A stretch of 64,000 bases of DNA from Adiantum capillus-veneris (Eukaryota; Streptophyta; Polypodiopsida; Polypodiales; Pteridaceae). The position numbers were made by a program, and so were the translations under genes. Position 1 is the first letter of the stretch. The number at the start of each line of letters is the position of its first letter. The notes beneath the pieces were generated by a model. That model was not told the DNA's origin and did no database searches. It saw nothing but the letters and a program-made list of their open reading frames with translations. The DNA lies in assembly GCA_014529385.2 (NCBI GenBank), contig CM043950.1, positions 69,558,935 through 69,622,934 on the forward strand, written 5' to 3'. Positions 9,503 to 21,339 of the stretch are shown in pieces.

Positions 9503-12478
9503 GTCACAACAATTGACCATAGCTACACACACATACACACTTGGTCACGACTTCTGACCTGGATAGTATCTATGGGGCTCGGTTAATGTTCTAAATTGCC
9601 ATTTCTGGCCACAATATATGACCTCCAACCTATTACACTCAAATCTTTTTTTGAGTTGTGGATTTAAGGGATTTTTACCATATGTTTTACATGCTAAATT
9701 ATTGCCTTGGGGCTGTGGTTGCTCTAGCACCTCATCTGGAGGGGGTTGTAGGCTACACTCCGAATCACTGTCTGAGCTCAAAAGATAAAATTGAGTTGTT
9801 GCCTGATAAGGGAGTACCCTGTGCTGTACAAATGCTTGACTTGGATCACATTGGTTGATAGAGCTAGTTACCATAAGGCTAAAACCTTCCCAGTATCTTA
9901 TTTTGGCTACCCTATGGGTACTTTCCCCTAATCTACCTCCTACCAGTTTTAGTTTGTAGCTAAAAACCTACTCTTTGGCTCCTCAAAAACCTGGGCGGCT
10001 TTCAAAATCACTATTTTTACTTAGGGCTTCTTCATGCTGTCGCGACAATCATATTGCGTCACTACCCCGCGCAGATACTCTCGCATAATGGAAATATTGC
10101 CTGCCTTGGCTTCCCTACCTCCCACTCATGGATGGAATCCTACCTGGATTACCTCTTACATTCTTCGATGCTAGGCGGCCGCGGCACCACCACTAATGAG
10201 TGTCTGTCGGAGTGCATCCTGCCTCCTCCGCTATAAAAGGTGAGGGTGTTTTCCCCTCACTTATGCTTGGTCTTCCTTAGCTGTTTGGAAAATTACTTGG
10301 CATGGCGACTGCTCACAGGTTTCGCTAATCTCATGCTCTGATATCTGAATATAAAACAGGGTTTTTAACTTTTTTTGAAGAAATGGTCTACTTCAACTTC
10401 AAGGTTTTCTATTCACTTTCTGTAGGGCATACTTTGCAATTCCATGACAGGAGTTTCTTTCTGTTGACATATAAAAGATGGATGGTTTTTTATTCTGATA
10501 ATTACGGTTGATGAAGTTACATTTAAGAAGAAAAAGGACTGATAATTCTGGGTTTTGATACTGATGATGGGTTGTAAAGTAAAAGCCTGATGGCTTGACT
10601 GGTTTTTTTAAAAAAAAGTTGTTTCACCTTTAGAACATTGGCAAAATCATACATTTGGGATTTTTCGTAGTAATAGCATTTGGTTTGGTAAAACCTCGGC
10701 TCTGATAAGTACACATCAGTTGTGGTTTTTTTCTGTCTAGTTTGGATTACATACACTCACTCCGGTCTTTTTTGGTTGCTTGACATGAAAATGGCATCAA
10801 GTCTATGGTTACTGAAACATGGTCATATAGGGAAACTGACCTAACTATGCTAAATCACTGGATGATACTCTGATGTATCTTGTGATGGTTCATATACTGG
10901 TAGGTTATGAGGAGATTCATGTAAACTTGGAGAACTGATGCTTTTTTTGCATTAAAAATTGATACTTATGGAGAGTTCTGTGGTATTACTGGTTATACTG
11001 CCAAAATTTTGATAGTTGCAGATGTTTAGAATATTCAATTTACAGATATTTGGAGAAAATGGAGTTAGTACTTGATGATATGGTCGGGTCTAACTTTACA
11101 CTTCTGCTTGATCTTGGGTATGGCTGGAATTAACAGGATCTGGTTTTCCATTTTACTAATCTGTTTGATATAACTAATTGTAGCCAGACCTTATTCCTTC
11201 TGCTTGCTCTTGGGTATGGTTGGAATTACCCGGATCTGGCTCTGGTGCTAACTTACACAAAATCTAAATCGTGCTTGGTTATCTGGTTTATGACTACCTA
11301 GTGATGATACTAGCATATAATTTATTCTGGTGTTTTACTATTTTCCCTAACTTTATTATATAAAAAAAAGCTTCTCCTTTTTGCCTGGTTGCAATGACTT
11401 AGTTATGGTCCTTATACACCATCTAGTTCTTGGTAATGATACTACCTTGAAAACCTCACTTAAGTCTTTTTGGAATAAACTATGATTCGGACCTATATGA
11501 TATAATGTTACTGCGACCCTGGCTGTTACTTCTCTGGCTTTGATTTCTATGAACCGATGGTTCAACTCTTACTATAGTTTCAAAGGAAACTGATTATTAG
11601 TTAAGTTAGTGCATATTATTAGTTAAGTTAGTGCCATCAGGTTTATATTCGGGTGTTTGATAACCTTAGTTAATTTGATGTTGAAAGCTTGGTAGCACTA
11701 CTGGTTTTGCTACCGAAATGGGAAATATGACAGTGCTGGAAATACTTGGACAATTAAATTGCTACTGATGATTATTTTGTTTGGATACTTTAATAGGTAA
11801 ACATACCTATTACAGATTCTGCTAAGATCTGGCGGGCGTGATCTATAATACACTCTTCTGGTTTTTACCTAGTCTCTAGATAAGGCTAGCTTGGTCAAAT
11901 GATAATCCTAGTTGTTTCTGGCTTTGAAGGGCTCGACATCGGAACACATTTTCAAAAAAAACTACTTAACTAAGCTTTCTACATACAATGATATGGATTA
12001 TTTGACATTTTGTACATTATTAGTGCTAAATATATGAGTAACTCTAGGAAAAAAATGATGATGTAAAATCCTCGAGATTTTAAATATGCAGGACAATAGC
12101 TAGTCTAATTTTTTTAAGTTTGACATGGATAACAACTGATAGATTCTTTGAAGCCTGCCATACGTAGCCAAGTCTAACATATATGTTGTCTTGACTATAT
12201 GGATGCAGGTGAGAATTCTATCTTGGCTTAAAGAGGTTTAGCTTGCTGCAGTCCGCGACTTTGGAAGCACTTGATGATGCAATTGGGATAGTTTTTGATA
12301 CCTTTGTACAAATTCCTTTGGAATGAGACTTCATTCTTACTATATTGTACATTTTTGATTCAAAGACTGAATTGTTTCTGTACATATCTTTGCCTTGACA
12401 TCTTTAGCCAGTCGTCTTTTTGAACATCTTGTTCAATTGGTGTGTTATTTATTTAGTTTAACAGCTACACGCACACAC
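9501..12478 (+). repeat. Unknown non-coding repeat family, unit 2
   Basis: The 3' part (12110-12478) aligns with the end of unit 1: gacatggataacaactgat, gatgcaggtgagaattct, ggaatgagacttcattctta, then a short (AC)n. The middle holds the same TATA + CCCCTCACTTA pair (10232-10263). The first 500 bp do not match units 1 or 3 and hold an unrecognised 109-codon minus frame (9545-9874) with an acidic SSDSDSE stretch and Pro/Gln-rich sequence. This may be a chance frame. The rest is AT-rich without genes. Confidence 0.5.
10232..10263 (+). promoter_or_regulatory. TATA box + conserved CCCCTCACTTA, unit 2
   Basis: TATAAAA at 10232-10238, then CCCCTCACTTA from 10253, 21 bp from the TATA start. Same arrangement as at 7408 and 13270. 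Confidence 0.5.
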
Positions 12479-14150
12479 AAAGGTAATGCTATCAGCTATA
12501 ATTAACTAAATCCATGATCTCACACTCTCTCCCTAAAAAAACAATATCTTTAATAGCTTATAATTTCCCTCTACCTGGTTCATGTTATAGATAGTAAGGT
12601 GAACACACTCACATTCACAACAGGTTTGATTTGAATCGGGCTTCTATACACATCTATAACTTTAATAGTGGGTACCTTGAGCATATGTTTTCGAAATAAA
12701 ACATATATTTTAAACCCTCCTGACCAAAAGGAATGATTGATAAACCCACCCCCCTGGGGTGATGTGTATTTGACTCTGGCATAGGACTCCACACCGGGTG
12801 GCTTATTTACTGCTATGGCCTACCTCCCTTAAGGCTTGGAGCATAACCATTTGGTTAGGGGAACCTCGCGGGATGAGCCCTTCATAGGGTGCTTGGCTAG
12901 TAGTCCACTTATGGAGACCCTCGTAGGACTTTACCCTCATAGGGCGCCTAGCTAAATAATCACTCCCTCTCGATTCTGTAAGCCGCGTGTAAGAGCATCA
13001 TGACCCTTTAGCTATACGCACGCATACTGTAAACCCCTCACGTCTGGTTTGCTCTCCTCTCTTCCCCACTACTACTCTTTGTCCTGCTTGTGATTCCGTG
13101 CTTGAATTTTTTCAACCTCTCTCCTACCTTAGCCTCTACAGGGTTAACCATGGTGGCTACCTCTTCCAGTCATGTGCCTTGAGAATTGCACTTGGTGTTG
13201 AATGTGCAGATTCTGGGGGTGATTCTCCATACTGGGTCATACTGGACGCCTCTACCTATTGTGCTTTGCTATAAAATGAGATGAGGGTTTCTTTGGCCCC
13301 TCACTTAGCCTTGTTTTCGTATTGTGTGTGTATGTGAAAGGGAGGAGTGAGGACTTTACCACTTGCTTACTGTGGAGTTATGGAGCTAGTTGAACATGAA
13401 AACGTTTCTTAGGTTCGTGCCTTGCCCGACTGGCTTTGTTTTTCAAATTTACATGGCTATTCTCTATTTTCTGTACTCTGCACTTGCCTGAAAATGGTTT
13501 TTTAATTTGTCATCCTACTAAAGAACTCTGTGGTGAGCTGTACCAAGATGGGCAATGTCTAGCAAGTTATTTTCTGAACACAAGATAATTTTTTGCATCG
13601 TACTTGGTATTCTAGTAAGGGAGCTTTTGCCTGGCGGGTTGGGTTTTACTGACACTGTTCTATGCGCATGCATTGAGGGTTTTTTTCTAAATCAGTGCCT
13701 TCAGTACCAGGCCTGGTAATTTCTTGCAATAATCTCTGCATAATACGGCATACTCTGGTCGGGGTCTTGCTTCCCATGTGCCATTTGGGCAATGTTGCAC
13801 CTGGCAGGGTGTTTTTTAACAACTCTCGCTGGAAATATTACGGCGCATTCAACACAAACCGCGATTTGGTTCTTTTGGCTTGATAACACTGTTTGGATTG
13901 TAAGAAAATGTGTATTTTTTTAGTATTACGCTATACAGATGCCGACTAAGCTTTAAAGTGATTTTTTTCACACAGAGGTTGCATACCATGTTGGTTCTTT
14001 TTGGGTTTTCTCTTATATGGAAGGTTTTGCTGCTACATTGGGTTTGTTTGGTTTTAAAAAGAAAAAGAGAAAAAGGGAGGTGGGGATGATACCGCGTACA
14101 CTTGTTTGGTCTCAATTTGTTGGAATGATTTAACAGAATATTGGCTCCGT
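12479..14150 (+). repeat. Unknown non-coding repeat family, unit 3 (3'-incomplete)
   Basis: It begins after a short (AC)n with aaaggtaatgctatcagc, matching the start of unit 1. It shares the pre-TATA block (GAATTGCAC... at 13184), the TATA + CCCCTCACTTA pair and the segment 'ataccgcgtacacttgtttg' near 14090, which matches 8710-8730. The 3' end seen in units 1 and 2 (hairpin and downstream) was not found after 14150. Confidence 0.5.
13270..13307 (+). promoter_or_regulatory. TATA box + conserved CCCCTCACTTA, unit 3
   Basis: TATAAAA at 13270-13276 and CCCCTCACTTAGCCTTG from 13297 (27 bp). The downstream sequence gtatgtgaaagggaggagtg also matches unit 1 (7468-7488). Confidence 0.5.
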
Positions 14151-15288
14151 CTCTAGACTGGCTTTTTCCATGCGTAATTTAATATGGTAATGCATGGTTG
14201 GTGTTTAAAGTTGATAGAACTAGCATTGTTTTTTATCCCTCTACTCTAGCCATTTGGGATTATCTACACTAAGCCATGGTGTCTTTCAAATACTTCGACA
14301 AGTTTATTTTAGTTGTTTGTGTGGCATAGAAAGTGCTTTGTCTAAGGATTGACTTTACAAAAACATTTTTTGTAGTTCATGGCACCATTAGACTCATTCA
14401 AGAGTCAAGACATTAAACTAGTCTTACTTGGTGAGCCTTGCTATATAACATCTATACAATACAATAGCACATATGAAAATTGACATTTAACATCTGAAGG
14501 AAAAAGAAGCATGACTATTTTGGCAATGCTGGCACTGTGTGAAAAGCATATATACATTTGAGGAATGCTACCTTTTTCTTGTGATGAGAAAACCAATGTA
14601 TTTGTTGTGAATTCTGCAAATGTGTTATGGGAACAATAATTGAGGAAAGAGAGAGTAATTGGTGTTTGGTTTTTCTTTGAAAAGAGGATCCAAAATTGTG
14701 CCAGATGTGAAACAATAGAGATTGCTATGAGTTTTTTAAATAATGAATGAACTAGATTACTTGATAGGAATTTTGTGAATGGTTTTTTGTGCACAATAAT
14801 TGAGGAAAAAGAGAGAAAAAGGATGTTGTGTTAGCAGACAGAACATCAGATTTCAATGAGACGTGTACGACAGTGACAAGGATAATTTAGATCTTTCTTT
14901 TTTGTTTCAAGAACATGTATTTCTTGCAGTGAGGAGGATGAGCTCGAAGAACATTATATCCAAATGAACTTGTACTACTATGTCTACTGATGAATGTTTT
15001 TTCTAGTATACGTGCTACATGTAAATTCTTGGAGACGAAAAGTATGTCAAAAATAAAGTTTTCTTCGAATGGCTGGTAGCGAAGAACGTCGGATCGCATT
15101 TTTGAAGGTGGTTGTCGAGTGTGCTCTGCGTTTCATATCGTGAAATTGTTTGTGACACCTATGTACGTTTGTCCGTTTTGGCGGCATGTGATGGAGTAGA
15201 TGGTGTATTCAATGTCTTGAGTCTTGTTGTCCTGTTCTGAACAACAAAAGCAGGAAAAAAAGAAACAGGATTAGTGCAAGAATGCACG
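14151..15288. other. No recognisable gene
   Basis: AT-rich sequence between repeat unit 3 and the helicase relic. The motif acaataattgagga is found twice, at 14632 and 14793. Open frames of 60-117 codons on the minus strand show no family motif. Confidence 0.45.
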
Positions 15289-15699
15289 CTAGAACTTGAG
15301 AATGTTAGAATATGTATTCGAGTGGGATATTTGTTGAATTTTTTCCAAGGTGGTGTGACCTATGGGTGGGTTGTCGATGTTGATAAAAGCGTACGGATCA
15401 ACACTTACAAATCGTGCTTTGTAAACATCCTTGTTGTGTTGCCATGTCAGCTTTTGCTCTGTAATTGATGGTGGCTCATCATTGCACTGTCTCTTGAAGC
15501 TTGCCAAGATCTCACTTGCGTCATTGTTCGTTGTATCTAACAGGTCCTCGAGCGCGACATTGTAGCCATAGTGCAACATCTCAAGAATGTAGGGCTTTAT
15601 TGGTGTCTTCGATTGAAGCAAACGATTACCGTCCTCGACTGTCATGAGATCCTCGGGCACATCTATCTCTATAGATAGTTTGTAAATGATCTCTTTCAT
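15289..15699 (-). CDS. Hypothetical ORF downstream of the helicase relic (136 aa)
   Basis: The frame starts MKEIIYKLSIEIDVPEDLM and reads through acidic and polar sequence without stops to a C-terminus rich in Asn, Ser and Ile. I recognise no domain. It lies on the same strand as, and 0.8 kb beyond, the PIF1-type helicase. Just before the ATG the minus strand reads tttttttctag, a good splice acceptor, so this may be an exon of a longer gene that includes the ORF at 15846-16127. Whether it belongs to the Helitron-like element or to something captured by it is unknown. Confidence 0.35.
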   Translation of the reverse strand: MKEIIYKLSIEIDVPEDLMTVEDGNRLLQSKTPIKPYILEMLHYGYNVALEDLLDTTNNDASEILASFKRQCNDEPPSITEQKLTWQHNKDVYKARFVSVDPYAFINIDNPPIGHTTLEKIQQISHSNTYSNILKF

Positions 15700-15845
15700 T
15701 AGACCTAGAAAAAAAGAGTATTAGAAGGGATAAACAATTTTTTTTTCTTGTAAAAAAGCATGTTTTTATTGTTCACTGTATATAGCAAAGCTATGAGAAG
15801 AAGAAAAAAAGATAAAATTGCAGTCATGTTGATGTGTGTATAGAA

Positions 15846-16127
15846 CTAATCTATTGCTCTTTTGATACCCATGCTCTTGTTTTGTTTGAGCTGTTTTATG
15901 GATCTATCTATTGACAATCGCAACTCTGCATAGTTTGCAAAACCCTGGATGTAAGTGTCCGGGCGGCAACCTGCCAGGTTAAGCAGGTGCATTTGCCTCT
16001 CTGTTGGATACTGACGTGGTTCGATTTGGGGGTTTTTCTTCGAGGCAATGTTTAGCTTGAAAAGGGTAACAAGTCTTTGCAAGGTTATACAAATGTGATC
16101 AGTATTTTGTGTACATTGAAGGAACAT
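15846..16127 (-). CDS. Hypothetical ORF (93 aa), possibly an exon
   Basis: Reads MFLQCTQNTDHICITLQRLV, then PQIEPRQYPTERQMHLLNLA and YAELRLSIDRSIKQLKQNKS. It is polar, with a basic C-terminus and no domain I know. It sits between the helicase relic (ending 16483) and the 136-aa ORF at 15289, all on the minus strand. Codon-like composition and collinearity suggest real coding ancestry, but no homology supports it. Confidence 0.3.
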   Translation of the reverse strand: MFLQCTQNTDHICITLQRLVTLFKLNIASKKNPQIEPRQYPTERQMHLLNLAGCRPDTYIQGFANYAELRLSIDRSIKQLKQNKSMGIKRAID

Positions 16128-16482
16128 AATGTGATATGTCTTATAGAGAAGTATACCTTTGAATTGCTCATTTTTTTCTCTTGGTTATCTATGTTGCTTG
16201 CAATGGTGACATGATTAGAGTTCATAATGAAAAAACCAATAGTAGAATAGTGCAGAACTGCTGAGAAAGTGGTCATAAGAATCGAGACAAAATTAGAGCA
16301 CAAGACAATGCTACAAAGAGTGGTGTGTAAGTTAATGACAATTTCGAAAGATCAACATGGAAGAACTCTTGAGACATCAGCTATATATTTATAGATTATT
16401 TGTTGCACAGGTGTTAAAACAAAGTCATATGGAAATCTTGTGAACTATCAAAATACATGATCAACTGGCCACCAAAACTTTC

Positions 16483-17808
16483 CTAATGAGTTCCGTGTAT
16501 AATATGAAGTGGAACAGGGCGAAATATATCAAGACTTGGTAGATTGAGAATTCGGAGATTTCGACGATCTGTGATTCGCGATAACGTGACATATGCAAGC
16601 CTCGATGCAAATGGATTTCTGAAGATAAGAAGAACTTTGGTAGAAATTGTTGCACCATGTGCCTTGTCTCCAGTCATGTCGTATGCAAGTGTGAAACCAT
16701 GTGCCATTGACTGAAGTTCGTTTATGCTTTGTTTGACGAAGTGCCATCTTTTTCCTGATACAATGAATCAGAACAATGATACATATAAGTTGACCTTCGG
16801 TGTTATGTGTTATGGCGTCAACAGTACATGTTGCACCATTTGCTGCACCGATTGTTAAGTCGATGTTTTCAGTGATCATGCAACGAGCCCCAATTGTGAT
16901 CGAATCTAGCTCGTTGAACTTAGGGTCTAGGAGCCATTGCTGAAGTACATTTATGTTACTCACGTTCGTCTTCAGGTCAACTTTTGTAATGTCAGTTTGA
17001 TTGTACAACTTATTCAAGGCAAGGTTGTTGTAGTATTGGACGTCTGATCTATGAGTGCAAATTATTGTAGTGGAGTCGTTGATGTAGTCATGCACATGCG
17101 TTTCATCTATAATGCATGCACCCAAGGTACAATTGATCTCATCTATGGCTGGTATTCTTTCACGAACAATGGTCAAGAATTGGAGGAGTTCAGGGTCCGT
17201 TGCATGTCATATGGAGCATGACATCTTGTAGAAAGTTGCATACAGCCAGTGCACCGAGCTTGTGATATGGCATGCTTCACAAAGGTCCCGTGCATGATTA
17301 CAAACCAGGGGCAATTGTGCAAGGTCACCAAGCAAGAGAATACATTTGTTGTTGAAGGGATCTGTCAATGTATTGCTTGTTACGTTGACAATTTGTCTTA
17401 AGATAAGGTCAAAAGTGGTCCATGTTAACATAGACAGCTCGTCTATGATTATAATATCTACCTCTTTTATACCAATATCGCTCATTGGTCTCGTGAATAG
17501 AGAGGGGATACTGTTGATTCCTTGTTGGTACCTTGAACTGATAATGCACTGTAGATGCAATGCTGCTAAGTCTTGTTGCTGGTCGATGTAGCAAGTATGA
17601 CATTCATGTTTCGTCTCACGTACTCATATATCAAATATCTGATAAAATGTGTTTTTTCGCTCCCTACTGTGCTTGTGACAACATGCAAGCCATTCTTGGC
17701 ATTCAACAATTTGTTGTATATATTCAACTGTTCCGTTGTAAGTTCTGAGTCATTGACAACAACGAGCTCCTTCAATATGGCTAGTGACTTTACTTGATGA
17801 TGGTCCAT
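16483..17808 (-). pseudogene. PIF1-type DNA helicase (Helitron-like), decayed
   Basis: Successive minus-strand frames give the helicase motifs in order. 17808-17566: LTTEQLNIYNKLL, then the Walker A region TVGSEKTHFIRYLI, where the usual GSGKT reads GSEKT. 17560-17207: Walker B IIIDELSML and LLGDLAQLPLV. 17176-16707: the 2A region (DPKFNELDSITIGARCMITENID, split here by residue shifts). 16707-16483: the C-terminal motif KAHGATIS...PFASRLAYVTLSR. PIF1 helicases of Helitrons unwind DNA during rolling-circle transposition. At least three frame breaks and the Walker A change show it is inactive. The collinear upstream region at 17854-18564 supports a Helitron rather than a host PIF1. Confidence 0.75.
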
Positions 17809-17853
17809 GTCTGGGTCATTATCTGTTGAAGATGTGATTGTTTCATTTGCTCT

Positions 17854-18564
17854 TCACAATGCAGTTTTCTGAAGTATCATATGGACAAGCTGATCGATTT
17901 GTTCATTGACTAGCATGTTTCTTTGTGTGTACTCTGTAATGTACATCTCCAAGTCCTTGTTGCTTTGGATCAGATCCCTTGCCTGACACTCTACGAAGTA
18001 AGAGCCCGTGGTATTATCAGCGGATAGAAGCTTTGTCTCTCTTCGAAAACATACATGACGTAGCAAGATGTTATAGAGGAAGGCCTCTGTATGGTGTCTT
18101 GGATGGTATTCAGTGAACCTGACCAATCTTTTATGATGTTTGATGGAATTGCCATACTTGTCCACCAAAGGTGTAGATTGCGCACTTTGCCGACGTTTTT
18201 CGACAATGTGGTTTTTGTGGTACTCAAAGAATGTCAAGGTTTCAAGGTGGTTGGTCTAGCGCAATACAAATCAACACGATGCATCACAACATTGTGTGAT
18301 TTGGACATTATATGTTGTCTGAGTTCTGGAGCCATTGTACATGAAGGAAGCAACACAACTGAGAAGCATATCTCCATTGCGGAGCTGTATGGAACCAAAC
18401 TCATGCGTGTCATATGTGGTATATGCGTGTTGTCTTGATGGCTCAGCCAATGTTTCCAAAATCGAACTGTTTTCATTTTGGGCTTGCTCCATCAAGTCAA
18501 AGGGTTGTACCTCTGAATGACGACGGATCATTTCTCCTAGAACCTCTTTAGATAGTATGCACAA
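17854..18564 (-). pseudogene. Helitron-type region N-terminal to the helicase, decayed
   Basis: Three frames join collinearly. 18564-18271 contains DTHEFGSIQLRNGDMLL, like the 'aqEaxxxLLg' block of Helitron proteins. A short piece reads MHRVDLYCARPTTLK. 18237-17854 reads LTFFEYHKNHIV, then LVRFTEYHPRHHTEAFLYNI and LLSADNTTGSYFVECQ. The YxxRPxxLxxLTFxEY and 'RFxxYHP' blocks lie between the Rep and helicase domains of Helitron polyproteins. I could not find the Rep HUH motif (HxH) further upstream, so the nuclease half is missing or unrecognisable. Confidence 0.6.
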
Positions 18565-18846
18565 TCCTATTCTTTTGTGTGGTCATTCGTCCATGCACTT
18601 ATATCTCTGCAATATGGGATTGTTCTTGATATTGAAAGCTAGGACATCTGAAATGGTTGAGGTGGATAGCTCATGACTTGTAGAGTGTAGACTAGCAACA
18701 CTTGACCAAGATTAGTGGGTTATATAGCAATGATCTCCACTCTAGTGATCCTCGTGCTATTGTATGTGTAGTTTTTGTCACATTGATTGATACATCTATA
18801 ATGCTAAGGAGTTGTGTGTGAATTTTTCGAGCAGAGAGAATACACT

Positions 18847-19209
18847 CTATGTAGTTAGGTACATGAATGGCAATATATCTTTGATGGGAATTAGTTGTTT
18901 TATGAGTATAACTTCTACATGTTCCAAAGCGCTCAACAATAATACTGAAGTGAGTGCAACAGGACTGTCTATTTCATTTGTCTCACGGCCTCGTTTGTCG
19001 TTGTACGTGAGGTTTGCCGCCACGCAAGAGGGACAAAGTTCTAGATTGTGAGCAAGGATGTCACATTGCATGATCCAATCTTTATAAAATGTAACAATTT
19101 CAAACCATGACCTAGCATATGGACGGTGAGCTGCTTTCAACTTGGTTGCAGTTCGTTTCCTGGCTTCGTGATGCTTGGACTGTAATCTTGCAGGCCTTGA
19201 GAACTTCAT
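18847..19209 (-). CDS. Hypothetical ORF upstream of the Helitron-like relic (120 aa)
   Basis: A basic N-terminus (MKFSRPARLQSKHHEARKR) is followed by WFEIVTFYKDWIMQCDIL, LCPSCVAANLTYNDK and a hydrophobic C-terminus. After its stop, the next frame continues with IECILSARKIHTQLLSIIDV and SLEWRSLLYNPLILVK for about 60 codons. This could be the decayed N-terminal part of the Helitron-like polyprotein. No Rep motif is visible, so the assignment is by position only. Confidence 0.3.
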   Translation of the reverse strand: MKFSRPARLQSKHHEARKRTATKLKAAHRPYARSWFEIVTFYKDWIMQCDILAHNLELCPSCVAANLTYNDKRGRETNEIDSPVALTSVLLLSALEHVEVILIKQLIPIKDILPFMYLTT

Positions 19210-20184
19210 ATTGACACCTACTTTGGGAGAAATGAGGACAAATATAATCTTGCATCAATTGTTTAGGTGTAAAGTAAAGATGCACAAAGTGCATTTACAA
19301 TTGCAATATACTACATGTGTTTACTACTCAAAGAGTTGTATGTATAATTAACATATATAGATGTTGGTCGAAATCGATTGTATAGTTATGAAAGCAGCAT
19401 GCAAGTAAAGCAAACTGAAGGAAGCAAAGTACAATATTCTAAAACAAGCAAATCGATAAAGCATCAATGAATTGCAATTTGAAATGAAGTGCTTCACTGA
19501 CTTGAAATGTTGTACATATGTTTTCCGATTGTCCAAGCTACACGCCGATCTTTGATTCAAGCTACAAAAAAGGAATGTGAATAGTTAAACATTTCATCCT
19601 ACACTGAAGCGCCATAAATTGAAGATGCTAAGTATACAATGCATACAAAAATATGGTGGAGAGTTGGCGCTGTTGGTCTCTCCAAAAATTATAAGAAACG
19701 GAAGCTGTGCCCTGCCCCGTAGCGTTTATGTGTTGCACCAAGCAAACGCATAGTCATGGGGAGTTGGATGGAGATAACGAACCTTACACTGTAGTCCAGC
19801 TAGAGTTACGCATGTGCAATCCAAATTTCCAGTGTTGTGAGTATATATTCTCTCTGCAGGACACAAAATACACATTAGCATAAATACAGGGCATATAGCA
19901 TATTGATTAAACTTATTGTATTTGATTTACAAGAAAAATGTTCCATTTTTCACAAGCCATAGATAACCCAAAACCCTTGAAAATCAGTCAAAAGAAAAAA
20001 CAAGACAGTGTCATCGTTTGCCCCATTGGCGTGTTGGAATCGAGATTTTTTTTCCATGGGCCATATTCTTCTACGTCGACTTTAACTTTTCAAACTGCGT
20101 GTGTTGCTAGACTTGTTCTCACTTCACTCTCCGCCCCTTTGTCTAACACCCCCCCCTCCTCTCCCCCCCCCAAACAAATACGGG
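19210..20184. other. No recognisable gene
   Basis: AT-rich. Short frames only (70 codons minus at 19348-19560), with no recognised motif. C-rich runs lie at 20150-20170 just before the TC minisatellite. Confidence 0.4.
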
Positions 20185-20188
20185 CACG

Positions 20189-20234
<46 letters not shown>

Positions 20235-20340
20235 GGCACAGGTCTGTTCTAGTGCTACTGAAACAAAAGATATCAGATTTCAATCGATGATCAATTGGCA
20301 TAATCTGGAATCGAGTCAACAATAGATAGATCCGGCCATG

Positions 20341-20374
<34 letters not shown>

Positions 20375-20479
20375 GGCACAGGTCTATTCTAGTGCTACTG
20401 AAACAGAAGATATCAGATTTCAATCGATGATCAATTGGCATAATTTGGAACTGAGTCAACAATAAATAGATACGGCCAT

Positions 20480-20533
<54 letters not shown>

Positions 20534-20646
20534 CTCTCATGGCACAGGTCTGTTCTACTGCTACTAAAACAGAAGATATCAGATTTCAATCGATGATCAA
20601 TTGGCATAATCTAGAAATGAGTCAACAATAAATAGATACGGCCATG

Positions 20647-20732
<86 letters not shown>

Positions 20733-20899
20733 ATGGCACAAGTCTATTCTAGTGCTACTGAAACAAAAGACATCATATTTCAAACGATGATCAGTTGGCA
20801 TAATCTGGAGGCCAATCAATAATAAATAGATACGGCCATGAATCTCTCTCTCTCTCTCTCTCTCTCATGGCAGAGGTCTATGAATTGGCCATGAATCTA

Positions 20900-20900
<1 letters not shown>
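20185..20900. repeat. Minisatellite: 4-5 units of about 140-190 bp, each with a (TC)n block
   Basis: The unit is a TC run of variable length, then catggcacaggtctrttcta, gatatcagatttcaatcgat, gatcaattggcataatctgg and atacggccatgaatc. TC runs start near 20192, 20343, 20484 and 20649, with a shortened fifth unit near 20843. Length differences come mainly from the TC runs. Each of the first four units carries the same roughly 30-codon plus-strand frame beginning MAQV(C/Y)S(S/T)AT. Confidence 0.85.
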
Positions 20901-20901
<1 letters not shown>

Positions 20902-20950
<49 letters not shown>

Positions 20951-21135
20951 AAACCTGTGAGAACTGCGAAATGCTGTACTGCTGGGAACTTCGTACCTAC
21001 GAAGCTGTGGACTGCTGAACTGCTACAAACTGCTCCTAGTTGTTGAATGTGCGAACTGCTGTATTGCTGGGAACTTCGTACCTGCAAACCTGCGTAATTG
21101 CTGAACTGCTCCTAGCTGCGAACCTGCAATCTGGG
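20902..21135. repeat. TC run followed by an 85-bp imperfect tandem repeat
   Basis: A (TC)n at 20907-20947 is followed by two imperfect copies of a unit containing gctgtaytgctgggaacttc and ctgaactgct, near 20972 and 21057. The strand is rich in CTGC/GAAC motifs. No coding. Confidence 0.7.
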
Positions 21136-21339
21136 CAAAGGTGATGGATATGACAGTGCGCAAATTGCTCTACGTGCAACGTTTTTATTTATTATTTAGT
21201 TAAAGCTTTTTGATAGCATGAAAAGCGTCCAGTGAAGTAATGACACGTGGTGTCTTGTGCGTTCAGATAGCTGGAAAAGTACCTTTGGCTCACCAAGTAA
21301 AAATGCAATATACCTAATGGAAGGATTGGTGTAAAGATA

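Noticed and set aside
9545-9874. 109-codon minus frame with acidic and Pro/Gln-rich segments, considered as a gene
   Set aside because: No recognised motif, located in a stretch not shared with sibling repeat units, and plausible by chance; mentioned only inside unit 2.
16483-18564. Host PIF1 helicase gene
   Set aside because: Multiple frameshifts, a changed Walker A motif and Helitron-type blocks N-terminal to the helicase favour a transposon relic.
20185-20900. CRISPR-like array
   Set aside because: The variable parts are TC runs and not unique spacers, the units are adjacent and the context is a plant nuclear genome; it is a minisatellite.
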